A stretch of 64,000 nucleotides of DNA, taken from positions 24,056,001 to 24,120,000 of the forward strand of contig CM060731.1 of NCBI GenBank assembly GCA_030704615.1, read 5' to 3'. The DNA comes from Takakia lepidozioides (Eukaryota > Streptophyta > Takakiopsida > Takakiales > Takakiaceae). Position numbers and translations under genes: made by a program. Below, one piece after another: positions 1-11,917 of this stretch (positions within the stretch are counted from its first letter, which is position 1; every line of letters begins with the position of its first letter). The notes under the pieces are model-generated. The model was not told where the DNA came from and ran no database searches. It worked only from the letters and a program-made list of their open reading frames with translations.

Positions 1-1279
1 ACAATGCCCAGGCAAACTGGGCTGCAGTTAGGAGGGTATATGGGGACGACCCAAAGACTCCAATGGAAGGAAAGGAGAGATCTTGCGGGTTCCACTTCAT
101 GCAGAGTTTGACGCAAAACACGAAAAGGTTCGTGGCGTCACGCCACCGGCAGGATCATATCAGTATGTGCCTAGCGTGGAAAAATGCGAATTCCATCGAC
201 GAGGCGGAGACCGAGTTTGCAACCATACGCGCCTGGTGGGTGTCTTCAGGGGCAGTGGATGTGAAAGATCAGCCAGAACTGCAAACGTGGCTTGCGTGGT
301 GGCATTATAGATTCCGCCAGTTTGGAGACTACATGAGACAGGTAACACATTTCTGTACTTGACAATTGTTCTGTTTTGTGCTTGGACATTCTCCACAATC
401 AGTGACATATCTAATTTCCTTCAACAGGACATGAGCTTGGAGGATGACACGGATATGCCGACGACGAACATGGCCGAATCGGTGCACTCTTCCTGGCGTG
501 CTTCCTCTGCAGCACATCTCGTTGACATGTTGACAGCAACAACAGAAGATATTGTGAGGGCCATCATGCAACAATCTCATTACTACCAGTTTCTGGGAGG
601 AAAGCAATGGGGTATCGGACCAGACAGGCAGGAGATGCTGATGAGGGCGGCGCATCGTTCGACCGATCCCAAAAAATGGACTGCTGCATTGCGGGAAACT
701 ATAAGGTCAACGCCGTTACACAGTCGGGGGAACTGCCTGGAGGGCGATGTCCGCAGCCGGCCGGTGAAGAGAAGAATTGAGGACATGCCCGGAGGGGATG
801 GGGATTCATGGAGATCAGATATGAACATCCGCACTCAACCTCGGGGCGCAACGATGTTGCGTCCCACGCCTCCACGAAGCAGGACTCGTACCCCCTCTCC
901 TGCAGCATCCATGGAATCGCTGCCAGACTCGGGACAACATGCCGAGGATGGGCATTCTGCTCCTGTTTTCGTTACCCAATACAACATTCCAATCGTGGAG
1001 CGAGATGTGTCGGCCTCGCAGTGGAGAATTGCACGGACCCGTCCGACATTTCGTGGCAAATGTTGTGCTGTTCGTGTCGACACCAACCAGAGATGCAATG
1101 AGATGATTCGGAGGAGCCCGCAGGGCGGTGTGCCTGCCCCTTGCTTCACAGGGAGATTTGTGTGCGCAAAGTTTGTGGAGGCCACACTGAAGGAGTTTTG
1201 GTTCTGCAGGCACGACATCATGTCGTGTGTGTTCGGCAAGCCCAAGTATGGTGTACAAGGCATGCCTGAACCGGCATGT
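1..1279 (+). pseudogene. Mutator-like transposase, truncated copy
   Basis: Partial DDE-type transposase cut by the left window edge. The first exon reads from base 3 to 341 and carries the conserved NAQANWAAVRRVYG and IRAWWVSSGA blocks. A GT-AG intron (342-427) follows, then an exon starting DMSLEDDTDM with the AESVHSSW block, which may hold the catalytic glutamate, and a Cys-rich segment ending FWFCRHD near 1215. The same blocks and the same phase-0 intron recur in the fuller copy at 22344-23735. The SWIM domain of that copy is missing here: after about 1230 the frame runs into PPR sequence, from about 1279. This is therefore a 3'-truncated relic joined to a PPR pseudogene. Assignment to the Mutator-like superfamily rests on the fuller copy (SWIM finger, 9-bp target duplication). 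Confidence 0.7.
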
Positions 1280-3381
1280 TTCTGTGCATTTGCAATGCGT
1301 GTGCAAACCTGGTAGCTCTGGAAAAGGGCAAAGAGGTCCATGGCGACATGGTCAGAGCTGCAGTTGTACCAAATGTCATTCTGAACAATACCCTCGTGGA
1401 CATATATGAAGGGAGTGTTCAACAGTATGGCTAAACGAGATGTGGTGTCGTGGAGTGTGATGATTGCAGGATATGCACAGCAAGGGTGCGGGATGGAGGC
1501 TTTGGAGACCCATGAGCAAATGATGTGCGGAGGGGGTGAAGCCCAACCACATGACGTTAATTTGCATTTGCAATGCGTGTGCAAGCCTAGCAACCCTAGA
1601 AATGTGCCAAGAGGTCCATGGTGACATTATCAAATTTGGAACTGTACCCGATGTCATTCTGAACACTGCCCTGGTGGACATGTATGTCAAATGTGGGTGC
1701 ATCGAGGATGCAAATGGAGTGTTTGACAGTATGGCTGAACGTAATGTGGTGTTGTCGAGTGTGATGATTGCAAGATATGCACAACAAGGGTGTGGGATAG
1801 AGGCTTTGGAGACCTATGAGCAAATGATGGGCGAAGGGGTGAAAACCAACCACATCACATTTGTTTGTGTTTTGCAATGCGTGTGCAAGCCTGGGAGCTC
1901 TAGAAAAGGGGAAAGAGGTCCATGGTGACATCGTCAAAGCTGGAATGGTACCAGATGTCATCCTGAACACTGCCCTGGTGGACATGTATGCCAAATGTGG
2001 GTGCATTAAGGATGTGAAGGGAGGTAATCTCAACACTATGGCTGAACTAGATGTGGTGTCATGGAACGCGATGGTTGCAGGGATGCATAGTAGGGGCGTG
2101 GGATGGAGGTTTTGGAGACCTATGAGCAAATGATGGGGGAAAGGGTGAAGCCCAACCACATCACGTTTGTGTGCGTGTGCAGTGCGTGTGCAAGCCTGGC
2201 AGCCCTGGAAAAGGGCAAAGAGGTGCATGGTTGCATCGCCAAAGCTGGAAGTGTACCAGATGTGATTCTAAAGAATACCCTCGTGGACATGTATGCCAAA
2301 TGTGGAGCATTAAGGATGCGGAGGGAGTGTTCAACAGTATGGCTGAACGAGATTTGGTGTCATGGAACGCCATGCTTGTAGCACAACAGGGGGGCGGGAT
2401 GGAGGCCTTGGAGACCTATGAGCAAATGATGGGGGAACGGATGAAGTGCAACCACATCACGTTTCTGTGCGTTTGCAATGCTTGTGCAAGCCTGGCAGCC
2501 CTGGAAAAGGGCAAAGGGTGCATGGTGACATCATCAAAGCTGGAATTGTACCAAATGTCATTCAGGACACTGCCCTGGTGGACATGTATGCGAAATGTGG
2601 GTGCATTGAGGATGCAAAGGGAGTATTTGACAATGTGGCTGGCTTGAAGCCGGACAATATCACCTTTATGTGTTCTCTCTGCATGTAGCCACACTGGCCT
2701 ACTGAATGAAGGAAGACGCTACTTCGATTCCCTGAGTCAAGATCATGGTGTCACCCCACTAGTAAAGCACTTTGGCTATGGTGGACCTTGTGGACATGCA
2801 GGACAAGTACATGAGGCAGTGGACCTGATTAATAAAATGCCAATCAATCTAGATGTTGTGGTGTGGAAGGCCTTGCTTGGTGCCTGCAGAATCCATGGCA
2901 ATGTGGAGATGGCTGAATGTGTGGCAACATCTATCCTCAAGTGGGATGAACAGGATACCGCGACCTATGTGTTGCTATATCAAACATCCATGCTGCAGCT
3001 GGCAGGTGGGATGATACTGCAAAGGTGATCTCGAAGAATGATGAAGGTCAGAGGGGTTAGAAAGGAGCCAGATGACAAGTTGCATCCCAAAATTAAGGAA
3101 ATCCATGTTGAGCTGAGAAGATTGTCTGGGCAGATGAAGGAGGCGGGGTATGTGCCTGACACACACTTTTTATTGCATGATGTGGAGGAAAGGAATTTTC
3201 TCTTGGCCATTGGTTTTGGGCTGATCAGCACGACTCATCAAGAATCTTCGAGTGTGTGGAGACTGCCACACCTCCACCAAATTCATCTCAAAGATTGTTG
3301 GCCGAGCAATTGTTGAATGGGACGCTAACTACTTTCCACCACTTTGAAGATGGGATTTGTTCTTGTGGTGATTACTGGTGA
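1279..3381 (+). pseudogene. PPR-DYW pseudogene, copy A
   Basis: Decayed DYW-class pentatricopeptide-repeat gene. PLS-type proteins of this family bind organellar RNA, and the DYW domain is a cytidine deaminase used in RNA editing. Repeats carry the phrases [18 protein letters not shown] and YAQQGCGMEALETYEQMM, and each helix pair is spread over different frames. An E-like block with ACRIHGNVEMAE lies near 2880-2920, followed by VRKEP and AGYVPDTHFLLHDVEE near 3060-3190. Shifted frames then reach CSCGDYW and a stop at about 3381, so the original C-terminus is preserved. More than ten frame changes and missing residues make an intact product impossible. The N-terminus is lost where transposase sequence abuts at about 1279. 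A close inverted copy lies at 11918-13890. Confidence 0.85.
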
Positions 3382-3650
3382 AAGGATGTTTTCTTGGAAA
3401 GATGCTAGTGTCTTGCTTCATTCATTGATCTGTGTAGCTACTCAGACCATCCACCATTTCCTGAGAGTATTTACCATCATGTACTGTTGAGTGCAAGATG
3501 CAAGTGTCTCGCTTCATTCATTGATCTGTGTAGCTACTCAGACCATCCACCATTTCCTGATGGTGGGGTCTACCCGGCATAGGTGGGAAGTCAGCCCACA
3601 ATTGCACTTGACTGAAGGGGTGATTTTTGACTGATTCTGGCGACAGTGGA
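3382..3650 (+). repeat. Conserved 3' flank of PPR copy A with internal duplication
   Basis: Sequence after the DYW stop matches the reverse complement of 11751-11917 nearly base for base, so the duplicated unit extended past the gene. Copy A also has a tandem duplication of about 58 bp (from about 3407 and again from about 3503) around the phrase GATCTGTGTAGCTACTCAG. A shorter relative follows PPR copy D at about 30260-30400. Confidence 0.75.
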
Positions 3651-4779
3651 TGGAAATCAGAGGCCAAGTGGTTGGAACTCTCTGCATCACCTAGGTGGTC
3701 TAGGGCTCAAAGTGTCCTCAAAGTGTCTATCTTCCAACAGAAGGCACTGGTCCCGAGTAGTAACTCGGATGATGAGACACCATAATTTATGCTTCCTTGG
3801 GGAGGCGTCATCCTTTTCTTTTCTATGTAGTATGTGCAAAGTATATATATTAAGCATGATTGATTGATATGACATGGATGCTATGGAGGTTGGGCACCTA
3901 GGCGATTAAGCTTGTGATTTTATGTATTTGTACTCCTAATAAACTTATCATTGTTGGAAATGGATTGATTGAGTGTGAGTTACACAACGACAAACGCACT
4001 GTGCTAGCAAGTAAGTTTGCCTCCTTTCACTCTCCCGTTCAATTTTCTTGAATGTACACAATTAGGCACGCATAGATGTATCACATCTGATACATCTGTA
4101 TTCATCTGAAGATCTCTAACTGAGCAGCCCTGCTTCTCTTCAGATAATTGGCATGATCCCTGTGAATCAGATAAAATCCTCCACTTACATGAAATTTTTT
4201 ACGCTGGCCAAATAGTTGCCCACCCTTGAGAGTGGGCAGTACAATCGTTGCTTGCCAGAGGAAGTGGCTCTTATATGTTATTTCGGCCGCAGTCTTCCTT
4301 ATTACTTTCAACAACTGCACTGTAAAGGCAGACGTGGGACCATCTTAGAGTTGAACCCATGACCACCTGCTGTATAAAAACACCACCCAGCTACAATTTC
4401 AACAGAAGAGAAATTCTAGGAGATCATCAGTTTGAGAGAAGATTCAGTGCCAAACATGACTAGCTCTCTCACAATATTTCACAGGGGTAGTTTGGAATAT
4501 CTGGTATCTGCAGGAACTGATCATTCCTCATATGGAAGCCTTGGCTTCAAAGAGAGATAATATGGATTCAAGTAAAATCCTTTCAAGACTATTGGGTCTC
4601 ATTAACAGTATACATGTACGTATGCGTTGAAGGTACTGTGATTGTGGCTTGAAGGATTCAACGCTGCAAACTGTTTTTGTCTATACAAAACCAGAGCCTT
4701 AGTAACGCATCTGCACCTTTACTGGCTTTACTGGGTTCGCTAGAGACAGTGAGTTCACATCGTCATTCTGCGGAGAAGA
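3651..4779. other. Intergenic, no gene recognised
   Basis: No convincing coding sequence. On the minus strand at about 4325-4385 there is a tRNA-like pair of internal promoter motifs (TAGCTGGGTGGT, then GGGTTCAACTC), which could be a tRNA-derived SINE head. It is too degenerate to call a tRNA. Confidence 0.4.
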
Positions 4780-7700
4780 TCACTTCTGGTCGGAGGTGGT
4801 TGTGGTGGTGGTGGTAGTGGTTTCTGTGCAGACACTACTGTCAACCACATCATCTCCCACTTTAGAGGAGGCCTCATGGACCTGAGTAACAATTTCCTTC
4901 ACCCCATCTGCAATCGACTTGGAAGCCGTAGCAGCTGCGTCAACCACCCCTTGTTGGATATGGGTGGCAGCATTCTTGGTCGCTGCTTCGCCGTCACTAA
5001 GAGACTGGGATGCCTGTTGCATCAAGGAGCTCGCCTGTTGGGCAAGTCCCTCTACCTGCTGGAACTGAGAGGCCGCATCTTGGGCCATTGCAGACAGCTG
5101 CCCAGCAGGTGTTGCGAGTGTTTGGATAGCGGAATTCGTCACCCCTTGTTGGATGTGGATGGCCGAATCTCTTGCAGCTGCCAAGTACCCGGTAGCGAGC
5201 GCTTGGGTGTCACTCAGGTTTTGAGCCCCTTGTTGGGAAACCGAAGAGACGATTCCTGGCTGTTGCCCACTGACAGAATTTGTACTCCCTTGTTGGAGTA
5301 GAGTCATTGCCTCATTAGCGAGGGTCGGTAAGTACATAGCTGCCGATGTTTGGCTTCTGTTGACAGAATCCAGTAACGCCTGCTGGAATTGGGAGGCTGT
5401 CATGCCCGCTGCTGATTGCGCCTGCGTATAAAACGGAGTACTTTGGGTAGCAGCATCCGCCATCCCTTGTTGGATATGGTTGATCGCATCTCTTGCGCCG
5501 GACAAGTATCCTGAGGCCATGGCTTGGCCTTCACCAACAGACTGAACCCCCTGCTGGTAGAGGGATGCTGCCTGTTGGGCAGCTGCGGATAGGGAAGGAG
5601 TTTGGGTAGCAACATTCGCTACTCCTTGTTGGAATAAAGCGGTTGCATCCCTGGCGACTGTTGGTAGGTAAGAAACGGCCGACGGTTGGCGCCTCAGCGC
5701 ATCCATCACTGCCAGTTGGAATTGAGAAACCATCGCTTCGTTGATTGTAGGGCTTCTGTTGGCTTGAGGGATGTGTATAACTGCATCCCTAGCGTTTGCC
5801 CAGTGCCCCCTGGCGAATGCTTGGCCTCCCTGAGCCCCTTGGTTGAAGAGGGAGGTCGCCTCTTGGACAATTCCGGATAGTTGTCCTGGAGACAGTGAAG
5901 AGTTTTGGGAAGCCACATTTGAGAGACCCTGTTGGATCAGAGTGCTGGCGTCCCGGGTGATATCTGGTAAGTATGCTGCGGCAGATGCTTGCCCCATGGA
6001 AACAGTATCCCTCGCTGTTTGCTGGAGTAGGGAGGCGGCCTCTTGAGCCATTTCAGGCAACTGCACGATGGTCGACGAAATGCTTCGAGGGCCATTGATC
6101 AGCCCCTGTTGGATCTCGATGATTGCGTCCTTGGCGGCAGGCAAGTAAACAGCAGCCGTCGCTTGGCTTGCACTCACGGCGGTAGCCCCCTCTTGGAGGA
6201 GAGAGGCAGCCTGTCGGGCAAGTTCTGGTAGGTTGCTTTGTGTGGCGACATTGCTCACGGCTTGTTGTATCTGGGCAGAAGCATTTGTCACCCCCTGTTG
6301 AATTTCATTGACGGCGTTCGTCATACCCTTTTGGATTGAGGCCACCTCGTTGGAGATGCCCGACACAGCAAGCGCATCCTTGGCATAGGAAGTGGCTGAC
6401 TCATCGAATTTGTTAATCCCATCCTTCACCGCTTTCTCAACTTTTGTATTAGATTCTAGATCCTGCACCCCGTGCTTGACTAGGGAGACTGCCTCCTTGG
6501 CAAGATTCTGCATACCACCAGGTCCCCCTTTGCCAGTAACCGCATCCTCAATTCCAGAAAACAGAGATAAGGCCTCCTGACCCAGAGAGGGTTGCTGTTT
6601 CGCACCTCCACCTGCACCTCCGTCCTGGCCAGGTGCCGTCACAGTTTCGGTTACCTTGACGGTGGAGTCAGTAGTCGTCGTCGTTTTGGTAGGCTTCAGG
6701 GGGGGCAGGGGGTGAGTAAGTCCGTTTCTTGCGCCTGGTGAGAATGCGAAAACAGAGGTGATCACAGACCCCACCAGCAATGGCAATGTCTTAACTATTG
6801 TTCCAGGCACATGTTTGTAAAAGCAGGTTGACACTGGGCTTGTCAGCAGCGTCAGAGTTGCAAACGCGGCTCCTGATAAAAAAGCATGAAGAACGTCTTG
6901 AAACTTCAACTTGTACTGTCCATGGCAGCCTGTATATGTAGATCCAATCACACCCTCAATGCCAGAGTCCTCGAATGCAGGGTTCCAGAGCCCCTTGAAT
7001 GTCACAACTCCATGATAGACTTTCCCATTGTCAGCCTGCGTTCAGTATATCCAGGTGCCACGAGCTCGGTCAATTTCCAGATACTTAAACCAGTACCTAA
7101 CAGAGTTTATGCGAAGGTATGCTAATTTGTAGAATGTCCATATTCAGACACGCTTGGTGAGAGGATCGCTCACAATATCTACAAACCATCTGAACACCAG
7201 TTGACCTGGCTCAGATCAACTCAAAGTATGCATATGTGATACTTACCTCAACCGCACTGCCAGCAGATCAGAGAACACTTTCTGTTCAGTATCTAGATAA
7301 ATCTTCAATGTGGGCACAAACTTGGTTATCTATTGACATAAGAATCTCTGTTGCGGTTGCAGTTCGTATGTATCTGCAAAGGTGTTGTTCAATCAGCCTG
7401 AAGACTATCTAGACTAAACAATCCTCTGGGCAATGTCTTTAGTGGACCATGCATATGTCCATTATAGCATGCTCTCAACCTGGAAGGCATAAACTGGGCG
7501 GTTATGTTTGTTTATGCAAAGTCGTAGATGAGATCTCCATGCATTGCACGGTGCAGTGATCATGCATAAACAAACTTATCTCAAAAGGGTCAGCTACATT
7601 TGAACTCGGGATCTAGACAGTCTTGCAAGTGAAGGAAAAGACGTACGCAACGACCTTCTCCTACAAACTTGGGATCACGCAACGTGCGCACCCTTTGAGG

Positions 7701-9807
7701 GCGTACACCTCGCGGGATCCCAACAACACCGGAGCCCCTTGTGAGTTTTGGCTGGCCCCATTAAGTTTCGTTTACTGCACGCGCTCTTATGAGGTTCATT
7801 CCAGCACTGGTCTTCATTAGCAGCTGGAACCAACAGAGCATGTTAATGGAGAAGAGGGACGAGTATTATATCCAGAGAGAGGTCTTGATCCTCGTAGCAA
7901 GGGAGGGAGGCTTATGACACATGTTAGCTACAAAAGGGCTAGAGACGGTCATCAACGACGGAAAAGCTTGGAATTGGGAACTACCAGGTTGCAAGCTTGC
8001 AGGATATATAGATAAATATCACATAGACAGACTTCTGACCAGTGTGATAATATTATGTACAGCGCTAATGGAAGGCACCTACAGGCTATATTGATACGGA
8101 AGGTATTGACACTTTGTCTTGTGGACAACAGTGGGTACTTGGCGATTCCTTGGAAGCTCTCCACAGTGCCTTCAGAATTACTCGCGGTCGATGCAACATA
8201 TCAACGATCTCGAGGCTGGCTAAACGGACCCCTCCTCTGGTCACTAGTGTTGAACATCCATTTCAGTACTACTTGGTTTATGAATATTTGGGCCTCCAAA
8301 GACTGACAAATTCTGCCCGGGCCACTTAGCAAAGGCTTCCAGTACACCAGTATAAGATCCGATTCACTCCAAACCCGTCCGTTTAGAATCAAGCTCTCTT
8401 GTTCAGCTTAGATTGCTTATGCAACTTGTGCTCCTGATCAAGAGGTTTTGAGTAGCAGTCATATGCCTACGGATCAAGTGCTCTGTCTTTTCTGTGGAAT
8501 ATAAAGGTCACCGGTTCTGCCTTCAAAAGAAAAAGAAAAAGAGGAGGTTCATGATCAACTTTTATTTAGCAGGGTGACAATGCAGCCATATTGATCTAAC
8601 AAATTAGTTTTCTCGAATCTCAGACTGATCCCAATGCGAACTATTAAAACAGCTCAGGAATGGAATTGAACCTGAATCCTGGGATTGTGACCACGTAGCT
8701 AGAGTACCTGCACCCGAGCATTCTGTGTGGCAACAGAGCGCGCGGTGTTAAGTCAGAGGATTCCTGCCTAAAGTTCCTAAAGGTGTCGCGCCAACCTATG
8801 CTGATCCTCGGGATGACTTGGACCAGCCTATGAAGACCAAATGCACAAATTTTTGCACTCCGGAATTTGGCCATAATCAGTAAGAACTAATATAGTACTT
8901 AGTACATGATAAACGGATTCATGGTTAATAGAGCGTCACTGTCAGATCAGCGCAATCTGTATGCTTACTAAATCTAGGTTTTCGGTGATCAAAACATGAA
9001 CTCACCAAATCGTCTATGCTGCATTGCAAGAGAAGATCATGCGGCTGAGATGAAAGTGGGTAGCTGCGCTGGATTAATGCAGGCAAAGTTAATCCTGATC
9101 TGATAGGGAAAATGCTATAATTATGGCCTTCAGTATGTGAAACAACTTTCACATACGTTGGATGAGCTGTTTCGTGGTTGGTCCCCCTGGGCATCCATTG
9201 CCCAACTCTTAATATACAGTGTACTAATGCACCCGCAATTCAGTCATTTCAATATACTCTACTGACTCTTGCTCTACATGCTTTGTCCAGGAGAAGCAGC
9301 TCAGGGTGACTTGATCATACAGGGCACAATACCAATTCAGCAGTCTTTAAAGCTTGTGCAATTATCAGAAGGAACAACGGAATATGGTGATGCCATGTAC
9401 GAGCCAGGAACTTCTATCGATCATGACGGAGGATATTGAAGTTCACGTGGAGATCTATATTCCAAATACACCATGTGATAATTCTGTGATCAAAACATGG
9501 GAGAGTGACTAGAGATAGAAACCTGGTAGGTATCGGTGAAGCAGACGACCACACATGTGGAAGCAAGAATGCACAGCATTACAGCGGTCACTACCCTCTC
9601 AACAGTCTGGCACACACCGTCGTTTGTAGCCAATGGCGCCAGAGTCTGAAACATCAGAAATGTGTTGGCAGGTAGTAGCTTGGTGATGTTTCCCATCATA
9701 TTTTGGTCCGATGGCTCGCCCTTGGGAGGGCGCATCTGCCTTTTGGCCTGGAAGTAGCTTTCCGTTGTGGTCGTGGTGGTAATCGGGGGAGCCGGGGCGC
9801 TTGCCAT
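4780..9807 (-). CDS. DMP: DMP/DUF679 membrane protein with long repetitive C-terminus
   Basis: Two-exon gene. Exon 1 (9807-9523) encodes MASAPAPPI, a Thr run and two hydrophobic segments with NTFLMFQTLAPL and ending CFTDTYQ. Exon 2 (7035-4780, phase 0) begins ADNGKVYHGVVTFKGLW and contains two more hydrophobic segments (KFQDVLHAFLSG; LPLLVGSVITSVFAF). Four membrane segments with these motifs are the DMP/DUF679 signature; members sit in endomembranes or plasma membrane and some act in gamete fusion. Family proteins are usually about 200-250 residues, but this model gives 846. After an acidic/Thr-rich linker come about seven imperfect 57-60-residue units built on AASLLQQG, YLP and RDAxxxIQQG, rich in Ala, Gln and Ser and probably amphipathic helix. 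Exon 2 stays open for 2.2 kb, arguing for selection. The upstream in-frame hydrophobic stretch (to 9999) was treated as 5' leader. Function of the extension is unknown. Confidence 0.8.
7036..9522 (-). other. Intron of the DMP gene
   Basis: A 2.49-kb intron with GT donor after CAG at 9523 and AG acceptor before GCTGAC at 7035. I see no coding sequence or recognisable transposon inside. One weak tRNA-like B-box (CAGGTTCAATTCC on the minus strand) lies near 8650-8670. Confidence 0.7.
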
Positions 9808-11750
9808 TGTGAGAGGTCTATAAGTGACTAGGCTGCCGAACAAGAAAGAGAAGTAAGCAGTCAAGCAAGAAAAGTAGTTCACAATAAAAACCAGCAGACA
9901 GCACAAGGATGCAGCCGAATGTTCCACATAAGAGAATAAAGAGATGGAAAGTAGTAGTAGGAATAGGCCACAAAAGGAAGGAAGGAAGGAACCTGACAAG
10001 AGAGAAACTGGGAGTTAGAGCAAGTCTCACATGAGAGTCTGGGGAAAGTTATGGCTGCAGGAGAGAGGGATCAAAGATGGGCAGAGACACGGAGAGAGCT
10101 GGGAAAAACAGCTGCTCCACCGCGATAGAAACAGATTAGTGATACAAACAGAACCAATCGAGAGACTTTAAGAATGTGGATCGGTCTGATTTCGTGTACA
10201 TAGACTGATGAGACTCGTCCGGAGCCCGGAGAAAGGATTTTTAGGCGATGTAGATGACGAGGTGGGGCCATGACCCTCTACCCACCACAAGAGGCCCAAT
10301 GAGGGGCGATGGAAGCATTCAAAGGAGGGCACGAGGCAGCAGGATGTAAACCAATGCATTGATGCCATATGCAAGTCATAAAGCCTGAGATCTCTCTGTC
10401 TGCCTCAGACAACCAAACGCTCGGACAGCTCCGACGTGGTGGGGCTCACATGCATCATGCCTGGCTATTCCGTCAGCTCTTATAATGACCGCAGCGCTCC
10501 CAAACCCCCACAAAATTGACATTCCTCAAGAGTGTTTTGGGCACCTTGTTACTAAACACTGGGAACCACGCAATGAGATATCCGCAGATCGCTTCTTTGG
10601 CACTAAAATCTACAACTTTCTCTATAACGGACGACCACATTTTGGAGTATATTCCATCCTGTTGATCATGTGATTCTTGTGGGATGAAGGTGCTACACGC
10701 TACTGGCCCACCACCTCACCGCTGCATGTATGGTGGTACTAGGCCTGCCGACCCATGGTGGGCACTAGGCACGCACTTCTGTTTTCGTCTCATTCTTTCC
10801 ACACTCTCGAGGGCTATCCTTCTCGGCATTACCCCTTCTCGGCATTACCCCTTGTATCTAGTTGACGAAGGCCGCACCCAAGCCATCCGCAACCGAGACA
10901 GGCTGCAGAATCTAGCGCGCATGTGCAATGCTTGCAAGAGGGCTGCGCTGCATGTGAAGAGCGTGGAGCAACATATCACGTGGGTAGTCCCCCATGGGCC
11001 CCTCATCATTTTCCCCACTCCACTTTATTGGCTCCTCTTTTTTAAAGTTAAGGGAAACACTTGGGAGAGAGAAGAGAAAAAATAACCTCTCAATAACCTC
11101 GCCTTAAGGCTTTCGGATGCGACACCGCGCAAGGAAGGGGGAGAAGAGTGTACCACACCCGTCAAATAGCAGGATTTAACCCTAGGGTTATCCGGATGGC
11201 ACTCGGTGCACTTTACCAACTGAGCTAGTGAATGTTAGTGGTTCCTCTTTATTCTAAAAAGGAGAATAAAGAGGAGACTACTCACTAGGGCTTCGCGTTG
11301 CCCCACACTACTGCGGACGAATTCTGAGAACTACGTTCAATTTTTCACAAAAAAAGGATGGGTCATCCCCACTGTGTTACATGCAGAGATCCAGTGTTTT
11401 GTTTTTTTCTGGAAAAAAAATGGTGGATCTGCATTTCAATGTTCAATTTTCACAAGCCGCATCAATCAATATCAACATACCCAAATACCCTTACATTCAC
11501 TGTATGAACTTTCAAGCATCCAGCGTGCGATTGGATCTTGGTGGGTTAACGCTAGCTTTTGACAATATTCATGTAAGTTCATCAAGGGCTCCATCCAAAG
11601 CCACACCACGATAAACAAACAAACATGTCCAAATTTAAGATGCTGAACAAACTTGTGCACAGGGCTGCCCCTCTCATCAAGCTCATTAAAATTCGTATTC
11701 ACTTCCATCTTCAAGCTTTGGAGAAGCTCCACCACCCAAACCTAGAATGA
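9808..11750. other. Upstream region of DMP gene and intergenic
   Basis: No gene recognised. 9808-10100 should hold the DMP promoter and leader. A block at about 11292-11385 (phrase GAGAACTACGTTCAATTT) is repeated at about 28186-28275. Confidence 0.4.
11160..11235 (-). repeat. tRNA-like relic or SINE head
   Basis: On the minus strand TAGCTCAGTTGGTAAAGTGC (tRNA D-arm/A-box pattern) is followed about 30 nt later by AGGGTTAAATCCTGC (T-arm/B-box pattern). Stems are imperfect and no clean acceptor arm is present, so this is more likely a tRNA-derived SINE or tRNA relic than a working tRNA. Confidence 0.35.
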
Positions 11751-11917
11751 TTTCCATCCACTGTCACCAGAATCAATAAAAAATCACCCCTTCAGTCCAG
11801 TGCAATTGTGGGCTGACTTCCTACCTATGCCGGGTAGACCCCACTATCAGGAAATGGTGGATGGTCTGAGTAGCTACACAGATCAATGAATGAAGCAAGA
11901 CACTAGCATCTTTCCAA
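11751..11917 (-). repeat. 3' flank of PPR copy B, inverted relative to copy A
   Basis: Reverse complement matches the 3' flank of copy A (GATGCTAGTGTCTTGCTTCA; TCTACCCGGCATAGGT; CTGAAGGGGTGATTTTT). It shows the inverted duplication includes non-coding flank, and it lacks the 58-bp internal duplication seen at 3382-3650. Confidence 0.75.

Noticed and set aside
4876-6580. Plus-strand open frames opposite the DMP exon
   Set aside because: They are antisense to a long repetitive coding exon and repeat with its units.
9809-9999. Upstream in-frame extension of the DMP protein
   Set aside because: It would add 64 hydrophobic residues before the Thr-rich N-terminus, unlike the family; more likely leader sequence.
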